Below are positions 56,968-64,000 of a stretch of 64,000 nt of DNA, in pieces. The stretch is taken from the NCBI RefSeq assembly GCF_042676985.1, contig NZ_JBHTIK010000001.1, positions 1 to 64,000 on the forward strand, written 5' to 3'. Positions within the stretch are counted from its first letter, which is position 1. Every line of letters begins with the position of its first letter. A program made the translations under genes and the position numbers. Under the pieces are notes generated by a model. That model was not told the DNA's origin. It saw nothing but the letters and a program-made list of their open reading frames with translations, and searched no databases. Origin of the DNA: Sphingosinicella xenopeptidilytica. Its GTDB lineage: Bacteria > Pseudomonadota > Alphaproteobacteria > Sphingomonadales > Sphingomonadaceae.

Positions 56968-57401
56968 AGCAGCCCGCGCGCGCCATCCTCCACGAGCCGG
57001 AACGTCTCGGCGAAACCTTCGTCGCCGCCGTAGTAGGGATCGGGCACGTCGCCGCCCTCGGCATGATCGAGCAGCAGCGATAACGCCGCACGCCCGCCTT
57101 CCGGCTGCATGGCGAGCAGGTCGGCGAGGTTCTTCCCGTCCATCGCCACGATGTGATCGAAGCGATGGAAATCGTCTTCCGTCACCTGGCGTGCGCGCAG
57201 CATCGAGATGTCGAGGCCCCGCCGCAGCGCCTCCGCCTGCGCGCGCGGATCGGGAGCGTGGCCGATGTGCCAGTCCCCGGTTCCGGCGCTGTCGATCTCG
57301 ATCACCACGCCTTCCGCCTCCGCCAGCCGCCGCATTGCGCCCTCCGCGAGCGGCGAGCGGCAGATGTTGCCTAGGCAAACGAACAGGACCGAGATCGTCA
57401 T
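56931..57401 (-). CDS. Low-molecular-weight protein-tyrosine phosphatase
   Basis: A 156-residue phosphatase with the P-loop CLGNICRS (nucleophile about C9, Arg about 15) and the acid DPYYGG near residue 125. ATG 57401 puts the loop at the usual distance from the start; ATG 57413 would add four residues. No tyrosine kinase or polysaccharide genes are adjacent, so the target is unknown. Confidence 0.92.
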   Translation of the reverse strand: MTISVLFVCLGNICRSPLAEGAMRRLAEAEGVVIEIDSAGTGDWHIGHAPDPRAQAEALRRGLDISMLRARQVTEDDFHRFDHIVAMDGKNLADLLAMQPEGGRAALSLLLDHAEGGDVPDPYYGGDEGFAETFRLVEDGARGLLQAISGQHATTV

Positions 57402-57498
57402 CGCGATTTCCATGCTTTCGATTTCAAAGCCCTGTGTTAGCCACGGGACAACCGGGCGGACAAGGGCCGGTATCTCGAAACTGGGGAGGGTCGAGAGC

Positions 57499-59079
57499 AT
57501 GAACGACGCAGCCGCAATTCTGGAAGCGCGCAAGGGCGAGGTCGGCGGGCCATACGCCCGGTACGTGCTCGGCGTGCTCGTGCTCGTCTATGTGCTGAAT
57601 TTCATCGACCGCCAGATCATCTCGATCCTTGCGGAGGACATCAAGGCCGACCTCGGCGTCACCGACGCCGACATGGGCTTCCTCTACGGCACCGCCTTCG
57701 GCGTGTTCTATTCGCTGTTCGGCATCCCGCTCGGGCGGCTCGCAGACATGTGGTACCGGGGCCGCCTGATGACGATCGGCCTTTCGGTCTGGTCGGCAAT
57801 GACGGCGCTGTCCGGCTTCGCGCAGAATTTCGGACAGCTCGCCGCCGCACGCATCGGCGTCGGCATCGGCGAGGCGACGGCAAGCCCCTGCGCTTTCTCG
57901 ATGATCTCGGACTATTTCCCGCGTGAGAAGCGCGCCACCGCGCTCGCGATCTATTCGAGCGGGCTCTACCTCGGCGGCGGCCTGTCGCTGTTCATCGGCG
58001 GCGTCATCGTGCAGAGCTGGAACAGTGCGTTTCCGGGCGGCGGCCCGCTCGGCCTCGCCGGCTGGCAGGCAGCGTTCCTCGCCGTCGGCCTCCCCGGACT
58101 GCTGCTCGCGCTGTGGGTGCTCACCCTGCGCGAACCGCTGCGCGGCATGTCCGAAGGAATCCTGAGCCCGCCAGAGCCCTCGCCGTGGCCGAAGTTCTTC
58201 ACCGAACTGTCGAGCGTCATCCCGCCGTTCACGCTGGTACAGGCTGCGCGCGTCGGCGGACGGGCGTTCGCGGTCAACCTCTCGGGGCTCGTCGTCGTCG
58301 TGCTCGGCGCGACCGCCATGATCATGCTCACCGGCGACACGCTGCAATGGGGCGCGATCGGCATCGGCTGCTATTCGGTGTTCTCGTGGTCGCAGTCGCT
58401 GAAACGCCGCGACCCGCCGACCTACCAGCTCATCTGGGGCACGCCGACGTTCCTGCTCGCCATCCTCGGCTTCGGCTCGATCGCGTTCGTCACCTATGCG
58501 GTCAGCTTCTGGTCCGCACCCTATGCGATCCGCACCTTCGGGGCCGACCCCGCGATCGTGGGGCTTATCATCGGCGGCGTGGGCGCTGCGGGCGGCTTCA
58601 TCGGCGTCATCGCGGGCGGGCGCCTTGCGGACTGGGCGAAATCGCGCTGGCCGGCGGGCGACATTCTCGTGGCGACGCTCGGCGTCCTGATCCCCGCGCC
58701 GCTGATGCTCATCGTCTACACAACGGAAAGCCTGACGATCTTCTATCTGGCGTTCACCCCAATGGCGATCATCAACAGCTGCTGGGTGGGCATCGCCGCG
58801 GCGACGAGTCAGAACCTCGTGCTGCCACGGATGCGCGGCGCAGCGACAGCGACTTACTTTCTCGGCACCACGCTCGTCGGCCTCGGCCTCGGGCCGTATT
58901 TCGCGGGCAAGATGTCGCTCGTCACCGGCAGCCTCGGCATGGGCATCCTCAGCCTGCTCGTCGCCGCGCCGGTGACGCTCGTCTGTCTCTGGGTCGTGTG
59001 GCGCCAGCTTCCGCAGGCCGAGGCGACACGCGTGGAACGCGCCGCCACAGCCGGTGAAGGCCGCGCCGCGCAAGCCTGA
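57499..59079 (+). CDS. MFS transporter (spinster-like)
   Basis: A 526-residue major facilitator with twelve helices. VLNFIDRQIISILAEDIKAD is the hallmark of the spinster-like group, and GRLADMWYRGR is motif A of loop 2-3. GGGAGGG precedes the ATG. It leads a same-strand cluster with a GMC oxidoreductase and an epoxide hydrolase, so it may import their substrate. This is inference from order; gaps are 76 and -4 bases. Confidence 0.88.
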   Translation: MNDAAAILEARKGEVGGPYARYVLGVLVLVYVLNFIDRQIISILAEDIKADLGVTDADMGFLYGTAFGVFYSLFGIPLGRLADMWYRGRLMTIGLSVWSAMTALSGFAQNFGQLAAARIGVGIGEATASPCAFSMISDYFPREKRATALAIYSSGLYLGGGLSLFIGGVIVQSWNSAFPGGGPLGLAGWQAAFLAVGLPGLLLALWVLTLREPLRGMSEGILSPPEPSPWPKFFTELSSVIPPFTLVQAARVGGRAFAVNLSGLVVVVLGATAMIMLTGDTLQWGAIGIGCYSVFSWSQSLKRRDPPTYQLIWGTPTFLLAILGFGSIAFVTYAVSFWSAPYAIRTFGADPAIVGLIIGGVGAAGGFIGVIAGGRLADWAKSRWPAGDILVATLGVLIPAPLMLIVYTTESLTIFYLAFTPMAIINSCWVGIAAATSQNLVLPRMRGAATATYFLGTTLVGLGLGPYFAGKMSLVTGSLGMGILSLLVAAPVTLVCLWVVWRQLPQAEATRVERAATAGEGRAAQA

Positions 59080-59155
59080 CGCTTTATCCAGAATTGCGCA
59101 GGCGCCCAAACAGCGCCACTCTTGCGGCTGTTTGCAGGACTCGGGGGAGATTCAC

Positions 59156-60772
59156 ATGTCGGAATACGACTATATCGTCGTCGGTGCGGGTTCGGCGGGC
59201 TGCGTGCTTGCGAATCGCCTGTCGGCGAACCCCGGCACGCGCGTGCTTCTCGTCGAGGCTGGCGGTAAGGACAGCTCTTTCCTCATCCACATGCCCGGCG
59301 GGCTTTCCAAGATCATCCCGCCCGAAAACGAGCACGCCACCAACTGGTGTTTCTGGACCGAACCGCAGAAGCATCTGGACGGCCGCCGCCTCTATTGGCC
59401 GCGCGGGCGCGTGATCGGCGGCTCCTCCTCGATCAACGGCATGGTCTATATTCGCGGCCACGCCAGCGACTACGACCGCTGGGCGCAAATGGGCTGCACC
59501 GGCTGGAGCTGGGACGACATCCTGCCGTACTTCCGCCGTTCCGAAACGAGCGAGCGCGGTGCCGACGACTATCACGGCGGTGACGGCCCGCTCCACACCG
59601 GGCGCCGCAGCCAGCCGAGCCCGCTCGTCGATGCGTTCATCAAGGCCGCAGCCGAAGCGGGCCATCCCGTCACTGACGATTTCAACGGCGCGCAGTTCGA
59701 AGGTGCGGGCCGTTATGATTCGACGATCAAGGACGGCGAGCGCTGGTCTGCCGCGAAGGGCTATCTGAAACCGATCCTCGACCGCCCCAATCTCGATGTG
59801 CTCACCGACGTGCTCGTCGAGCGCGTGACGTTGAGCGGGCGACAGGCGACAGGCATCGCCTATCTGAAGAACGGCAAGGCGGAAACGGCGACGGCGCGCG
59901 AGACGATCGTCTGCGGCGGCGCGGTGAACTCGCCGCAACTGCTGATGCTATCCGGCATCGGCCCCGCCGCGCATCTTGCGGAGCACGGCATCGCCGTGGT
60001 GCACGACGCGCCGGATGTCGGCGGCAACCTGCAGGACCATCTCGATATGCTCGTGCAGTGGACCTGCACGCAGCCGATCACGCTCAACAAGAACGCCGGC
60101 TTCCACAACAAGCTGCTCGCGCTTGGCAATTGGGTGCTGCGCCGCGACGGTTCGGGCGCGTACATGCCGACGCCCGCAGGCGCGTTCCTCTCGACGCGAC
60201 CGGGCCTTGCCGCGCCGGACATCCAGATTCACTTCATGCCCGTGCTCGGCGAGCCGCATGGGCGCGGCACGCTGGGCCATCAGCACGGCTATGCCATGCA
60301 CATGTGTCAGCTTCGCCCCGAGAGCCGCGGCACGATCCGCCTCCAGTCCGCCGATCCCACCGCGCATCCGGCAATCGATCCCAATTATCTCTCCGCGCCC
60401 GGCGACCTCGAAACGCTGCTCGCGGGCATCGAGATCGCGCGGAACATCGGGCGGATGCCCGCGCTTGCGCCGTTCCGCGGCAAAGAGGTCTGGCCCGGCG
60501 AAGGCGTCACGGCGCGCGAGGATATCGTGACGGCGCTGAAAGCGTGGGGCGAGACGATCTATCACCCGATCGGCACGTGCCGCATGGGCGCGGATGAACG
60601 CGCGGTCGTCGATACGCGGCTTGCCGTGCGCGGCGTCTCTGGCCTGCGCGTCGTCGACGCCTCGGTGATGCCGGCGCTCATTTCGGGCAATACCAATGCG
60701 CCGACGATCGCGATCGCGGAAAAGGCCGCCGACATGATCCTTGCAGACGCCCGGCAGGCGCTCGCGGCGTGA
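59156..60772 (+). CDS. GMC-family FAD alcohol oxidoreductase
   Basis: A 538-residue FAD enzyme of the choline dehydrogenase-like group. The dinucleotide motif GAGSAGCVLANRL is at the start. GMC signature 1 is GGSSSINGMVYIRG and signature 2 is GGAVNSPQLLMLSGIG. The active-site pair is HPIGTCRMG (His) and SGNTNAPT (Asn). GGGGGAG lies before the ATG. It oxidises an alcohol; the substrate is not shown. No betaine genes are present, so choline is not favoured. Confidence 0.9.
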   Translation: MSEYDYIVVGAGSAGCVLANRLSANPGTRVLLVEAGGKDSSFLIHMPGGLSKIIPPENEHATNWCFWTEPQKHLDGRRLYWPRGRVIGGSSSINGMVYIRGHASDYDRWAQMGCTGWSWDDILPYFRRSETSERGADDYHGGDGPLHTGRRSQPSPLVDAFIKAAAEAGHPVTDDFNGAQFEGAGRYDSTIKDGERWSAAKGYLKPILDRPNLDVLTDVLVERVTLSGRQATGIAYLKNGKAETATARETIVCGGAVNSPQLLMLSGIGPAAHLAEHGIAVVHDAPDVGGNLQDHLDMLVQWTCTQPITLNKNAGFHNKLLALGNWVLRRDGSGAYMPTPAGAFLSTRPGLAAPDIQIHFMPVLGEPHGRGTLGHQHGYAMHMCQLRPESRGTIRLQSADPTAHPAIDPNYLSAPGDLETLLAGIEIARNIGRMPALAPFRGKEVWPGEGVTAREDIVTALKAWGETIYHPIGTCRMGADERAVVDTRLAVRGVSGLRVVDASVMPALISGNTNAPTIAIAEKAADMILADARQALAA

Positions 60773-61893
60773 TCGAACCGTTCGAAATCCCAATCGAGTC
60801 CGAGGAGGCGGAATGGGTGCGCCGCCGCGTCGAGGCCTTCCGCTTCTTCGAGGAGCCCGAGGAGGCCGGCTGGCGCTACGGCACGAACCGCGCCTATCTG
60901 GAACAACTGCGCGACTACTGGCTCACCGCGTTCGACTGGCCCGCCGCCGTGCGCAGCCTCAACCGGCATCCGCACGTTCGCGCCGAGGTGCTGCCCGGCT
61001 TCCGCCTGCACTGCATCCACAAACGCTCGTCACGCCCTGATGCGAAGCCGCTGCTCATCGCGCACGGCTGGCCGGGATCGATCCTCGAATTCGATGCGAT
61101 CATCGAACGGCTCGCGGAACCCGAGGACGGCTCACCGGCCTTTCATGTCGTCGCCCCCTCGCTTCCCGGCTATGCGTGGTCGGACAAACCCAAATCGCCG
61201 ATCGGGCCGCGCAGCGTCGCGAAGCTCTACGACAGCCTGATGGGTGTGCTCGGTTACGACCGCTACATCTATCAGGGGGGAGATTGGGGCAGCGTTATCG
61301 GCGGCTGGATCGGCCTCGATTCCGCGCGCGTTACGGCCGTTCACCTCAATGGCTTCGGCCTCCGCCCGGCAAACATGCAGCCAACGACCGAGGAGGAGGC
61401 GCTCTGGCTCAAATGGGCGCTGCAGATTCGCGCCACCGAAACCGCCTATCTCCAGCTTCAGGGCACCAAGCCGCAGAGCCTCGCCTATGCGATGATGGAT
61501 TCGCCGATGGGCATCGCCGCGTGGCTTGCCGAGAAATTCTGCGGATGGAGTGATGTGGGCACGCACAACCCGAAGCCACCGTTCAGCATGGATCAGATGC
61601 TCACCAACATCATGATCTATCTTTCGACGCGCAGCTTTCACACCGCGACATGGATCTATCGCGGCCTGTTCGACGAGGGCGGTTTCACGATCCCGGACGG
61701 GCGACGCATCGAGGTACCGACCGGCGTCGCCGCCTTCCCGCACGACCTCCTCGCCTTCCCGCCACGCGCGATGGCCGAGCGCGGCTACAACATCGTGCAC
61801 TGGACGAAGATGCCGCGCGGCGGCCACTTCGCCAGCCTCGAGGAACCCGAACTGTTCCTCGCCGACCTCAGAAAATTCGTCGCAGCGCTGTAA
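60769..61893 (+). CDS. Epoxide hydrolase (EHN family)
   Basis: A 374-residue alpha/beta hydrolase with the N-terminal EHN segment of microsomal-type epoxide hydrolases. The oxyanion HGWPGS, nucleophile Asp in YQGGDWGSVIGG, the cap-domain Tyr and the final His in PRGGHFASLEEPE are visible. The GTG start overlaps the GMC stop (GTGA), so the two are translationally coupled, suggesting a shared catabolic route for an alcohol/epoxide compound. A repeat element follows the stop. Confidence 0.9.
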   Translation: MIEPFEIPIESEEAEWVRRRVEAFRFFEEPEEAGWRYGTNRAYLEQLRDYWLTAFDWPAAVRSLNRHPHVRAEVLPGFRLHCIHKRSSRPDAKPLLIAHGWPGSILEFDAIIERLAEPEDGSPAFHVVAPSLPGYAWSDKPKSPIGPRSVAKLYDSLMGVLGYDRYIYQGGDWGSVIGGWIGLDSARVTAVHLNGFGLRPANMQPTTEEEALWLKWALQIRATETAYLQLQGTKPQSLAYAMMDSPMGIAAWLAEKFCGWSDVGTHNPKPPFSMDQMLTNIMIYLSTRSFHTATWIYRGLFDEGGFTIPDGRRIEVPTGVAAFPHDLLAFPPRAMAERGYNIVHWTKMPRGGHFASLEEPELFLADLRKFVAAL

Positions 61894-61898
61894 AAAAT

Positions 61899-61965
61899 CT
61901 CTCCCTCGATGGGAGAGGATACGAAGCCTTGCCAGCGTGCTGGCTTAGGCGAAGTTGGTGAGGGT
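61899..61965. repeat. Intergenic inverted-repeat element, copy 2
   Basis: CTCTCCC-TCGAT-GGGAGAG (61899-61917) is followed by GCCAGC-GT-GCTGGC (61931-61944) and then GAAGTTGGTGAGGGTGG. It is related in its CTCTCCC/GGGAGAG arm to the element at 23130-23215. Its right part forms the last codons of the FliN-like gene. Confidence 0.6.
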
Positions 61966-62193
61966 GGCCCTGCGCACGCGCTCGGAAATGGAAACCCCGA
62001 TCCGGTCCCCCAGCAGCACGATCTCGCCGCGCGCGATGAGTTCGTCGTTCGCATAGATCCACACGGGATCGTCGCGGCGCGCATCGAGATCGATCACAGC
62101 GCCCCGCCCCATCTTCAGGAGCTGGCGGATCGGCATCTGCTTGCTGCCGATGACGACCGAAATCTCGACCTTGATCCTTTCGATAACGCTCAT
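61945..62193 (-). CDS. fliN: FliN/SpoA-domain flagellar switch-like protein
   Basis: An 82-residue protein consisting of one SpoA (FliN C-terminal) domain: VEISVVIGSKQMPIRQLL, GRGAVIDLDAR, DPVWIYANDELIARGEIVL and GDRIGVSISE. FliN forms the cytoplasmic C-ring of the flagellar switch. The last residues (TLTNFA) are encoded inside a dispersed repeat, so the C-terminus may have been replaced. There are no flagellar operon genes next to it except the TipF-like gene after lipB. A SctQ-type or other SpoA protein is a less likely alternative. Confidence 0.82.
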   Translation of the reverse strand: MSVIERIKVEISVVIGSKQMPIRQLLKMGRGAVIDLDARRDDPVWIYANDELIARGEIVLLGDRIGVSISERVRRATLTNFA

Positions 62194-62259
62194 GACCGCC
62201 TATCTGCGTTTCGGATTTCGGGCATGATGCACCGGATAGGGTTAGAACGGGGTAAAGAG

Positions 62260-62874
62260 ATGCCCGAGTGGCGGGTGGAAAGCGGCCTGGCCGACTATGC
62301 CGAAACGCTGGCGGCGATGGAGCAGCACGCGGCGGACATCCGGGCGGGCGAAGCAGGCGAGCTGATCTGGCTCGTCGAGCACCCGCCGGTCTACACCGCG
62401 GGCACCAGCGCGGACGTGGCGGAGCTGCTCGCGCCCGCGCGCTTCCCGGTGTTTTCGACCGGTCGTGGTGGGCGCTATACCTATCACGGGCCGGGGCAGC
62501 GCGTCGGCTATCTGATGCTCGATCTGGAGCAGCGCGGCCGCGATCTCAGGGGGTTCATCTGTTCGGTCGAGCGCTGGCTGATCGCGGCGCTCGCAGATTT
62601 CGGCGTCTCCGCGCGCGCGGTGCGCGGCCGGGTCGGCGTTTGGACGGATACGCCCGCGGGCGAAGCGAAGATCGGCGCGATCGGCGTGCGCGTGCGCCGC
62701 TGGGTCAGCTTTCACGGCTTTTCGCTGAACGTCGCGCCCGATCTCGAGCACTTCTCCGGCATCGTGCCCTGCGGGCTTGCCGAATATCCCGTCACCAGCC
62801 TCGCCGCACTTGGCATCGAGGCGACGATGGCGGACGTCGACGCCGCCCTACAGCGGCACTGCCCGTTTCTGTAG
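62260..62874 (+). CDS. lipB: Octanoyltransferase LipB
   Basis: A cytosolic enzyme (204 residues) that moves octanoate from acyl carrier protein to lipoyl domains, the first step of lipoate formation. TYHGPGQRVGYLML is the family block, GEAKIGAIGV carries the catalytic Lys, and GIVPCGLAEYPVTSL the catalytic Cys. Start ATG 62260 gives MPEWRVESG; ATG 62224 would add twelve residues. lipA is not adjacent. Divergent from the FliN-like gene. Confidence 0.94.
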   Translation: MPEWRVESGLADYAETLAAMEQHAADIRAGEAGELIWLVEHPPVYTAGTSADVAELLAPARFPVFSTGRGGRYTYHGPGQRVGYLMLDLEQRGRDLRGFICSVERWLIAALADFGVSARAVRGRVGVWTDTPAGEAKIGAIGVRVRRWVSFHGFSLNVAPDLEHFSGIVPCGLAEYPVTSLAALGIEATMADVDAALQRHCPFL

Positions 62875-62877
62875 GTC

Positions 62878-63996
62878 TCAGGCCGCGCGGCGGCGGGCGT
62901 TGTCGTCCATGCGTGCCGGGCGCGGCTTGCCGAACAGGAAGCCCTGCCCGAGCTCGACGCCTGCGCGGCGCACCGAGGTGGCCTGATCCTCAGTCTCGAC
63001 ATGCGTCGCGATCACCTGCGTGCCGCCCCGCGCGAGCGCCTTCAGCACGTTCGGGTCGGCTTTCTCCAGCATCGTGGCGTCGAGCTTCAGGAAGCCCGGA
63101 CGGCGGAATACGCCTTGCAGGCGCGGCAGGTCGCCTAGTGACGCCTTGTCGACCGAGAAGGCAAAGCCCATCGCCTCGATGCCGCGAAGGTCGGCAGCGA
63201 CCTCGGGGTTGAGCGTAACGGCGGTCGCCGCGTCGATCTCGAACACGATGCGCTGCGACAGGGCCTTCTGCTCCCGCGCAAACGCGGTCAGCGCGGCGCG
63301 GAAGCCATCGCTGTGCAGCGAATCGCCCGAGAGGTTGCAGAAAAGCCGCGTTTCCATGTGCCGGTCGCCGATGCGGTGGCAGAGGCCGACGATGCTGGCG
63401 AGCTGCCGTGTATCGAGATCGGCAGCGCGTCCGGTCGCCCGGGCGGCCGGCAGGAACTCGGCAGGCATCATCAGCGTGCCCGTATGCGACCGCAGGCGCG
63501 AGAGCACCTCATAATGCTGCACACGACGGTCCGGAATGCCAACGATCGGCTGCAGATGCAGCTCGATCTGCGCCTCGGCGATCGGATCGCCGTCGCTGCC
63601 CGCCCCGATATCCGGAGTCATTTGCCGTCCGCAACGCGCGCTGACATGGGCCGCGAACTGCAGCAGGTTGTTTGCCGTCTCGAGCGAGGCGTCACGCGTT
63701 TCGGGGACGGTCACTGCCAGGGGCGCGGCCGGGCGCAGCCTTTCAAGCGTGGCCACGCGGGCGCCGAGCGCCTCGACTTCGGCCTTGTGGTACGCTGCCA
63801 TCACGAATGCACGGCGCGCGAGGCGATGCGCAGAGAAGAGAACGTCGGCGATGGCAAAGCACAGCGCCGTGGCTACCGAGGCTGCCGCCGCGATGAATGT
63901 CGGCACGGTCCAGAGTGCGGGACCGACGATCGAAAGCGCTGCAGCGCCCGCCGCGTAGCAAACGAGCCGCAACGGCAATCCGGCATACACAGACAT
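62878..63996 (-). CDS. TipF-like membrane protein with degenerate EAL domain
   Basis: A 372-residue protein with two N-terminal membrane helices, a short coiled-coil region and a C-terminal EAL domain. Key catalytic motifs are changed: EVLSR for EALxR, a SVDKAS stretch for DDFGTG, and HVETED for AEGVE. It is thus probably a c-di-GMP receptor or scaffold, not a phosphodiesterase. The layout matches Caulobacter TipF, a flagellar assembly factor. The FliN-like gene 0.7 kb away supports a flagellar role. The start is 4 bases from the window end, so its promoter is outside. Confidence 0.85.
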   Translation of the reverse strand: MSVYAGLPLRLVCYAAGAAALSIVGPALWTVPTFIAAAASVATALCFAIADVLFSAHRLARRAFVMAAYHKAEVEALGARVATLERLRPAAPLAVTVPETRDASLETANNLLQFAAHVSARCGRQMTPDIGAGSDGDPIAEAQIELHLQPIVGIPDRRVQHYEVLSRLRSHTGTLMMPAEFLPAARATGRAADLDTRQLASIVGLCHRIGDRHMETRLFCNLSGDSLHSDGFRAALTAFAREQKALSQRIVFEIDAATAVTLNPEVAADLRGIEAMGFAFSVDKASLGDLPRLQGVFRRPGFLKLDATMLEKADPNVLKALARGGTQVIATHVETEDQATSVRRAGVELGQGFLFGKPRPARMDDNARRRAA

Positions 63997-64000
63997 TCTG

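Overview
The window is high-GC, densely packed bacterial chromosome. It holds about 60 protein genes, one tRNA, short intergenic gaps and many 1-4 base stop/start overlaps. Alphaproteobacterial hallmarks are a DUF1013/TrcR cell-cycle regulator, a DUF1192 protein, the split pntAA-pntAB-pntB transhydrogenase preceded by a 46-residue aa3-oxidase subunit IV, and a CpaF-type ATPase. Together with two repeat elements of a style common in sphingomonads, these suggest order Sphingomonadales. That order-level call is inference; no rRNA or other marker gene is present to prove it.

Layout. Bases 1-2085 are clearly AT-richer and hold the C-terminal part of an unrecognised helical protein, probably frameshifted at base 60-64, plus a gene-free stretch with a C10G7 tract. 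This block abuts the 3' end of a tRNA-Thr(GGT), the classic position of an integrated element. From 2.2 to 9.2 kb come a 48-residue basic protein, Xaa-Pro aminopeptidase, an MHYT-GGDEF-EAL c-di-GMP enzyme, oligopeptidase B and a thioesterase. From 9.3 to 17.9 kb are CpaF with a small partner, a small membrane protein, an exported methyltransferase, aminopeptidase N, an extended SDR and a stand-alone form II CoxL-like molybdoenzyme. From 17.9 to 23.1 kb are an MFS and a DMT transporter, threonine aldolase and an exported M20 amidohydrolase. A second AT-rich single-gene insert (23.3-24.2 kb) follows an inverted repeat.

The 24.3-33.3 kb stretch is almost entirely minus strand: EVE protein, maleylacetoacetate isomerase, fadD, HAD phosphatase, MBL hydrolase, TrcR, a GT4 glycosyltransferase with an LpxH-like phosphoesterase, GST and a quinone oxidoreductase. 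Plus-strand genes from 33.3 to 42.2 kb are DUF1192, a complementary pair of acyl-CoA dehydrogenases, a second MBL hydrolase, DUF4230, nadA, an exported S9 peptidase, nadC and a lipoprotein RNase T2. DUF4112, sodC, the pnt operon and the cytochrome oxidase subunit run back on the minus strand to 46.3 kb.

The right end carries an orphan sigma-54 response regulator, clpA with a small membrane coiled-coil gene, mmsB, a Bax-inhibitor protein, the conserved tesA/ybbA/ybbP divergent locus, thpR and a low-molecular-weight tyrosine phosphatase. These are followed by an MFS transporter-GMC oxidoreductase-epoxide hydrolase cluster, a FliN-type protein, lipB and a TipF-like degenerate EAL protein.

Overall this is mostly core metabolism: peptide turnover (PepP, OpdB, PepN, S9, M20), de novo NAD synthesis, acyl-CoA oxidation and redox balance. 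c-di-GMP and flagellar genes occur at scattered sites. I see no CRISPR array, insertion sequence, prophage module or rRNA operon. The least explained parts are the left-edge AT-rich block, the 23.3-24.2 kb insert, the lone CoxL-like enzyme and the exported methyltransferase.
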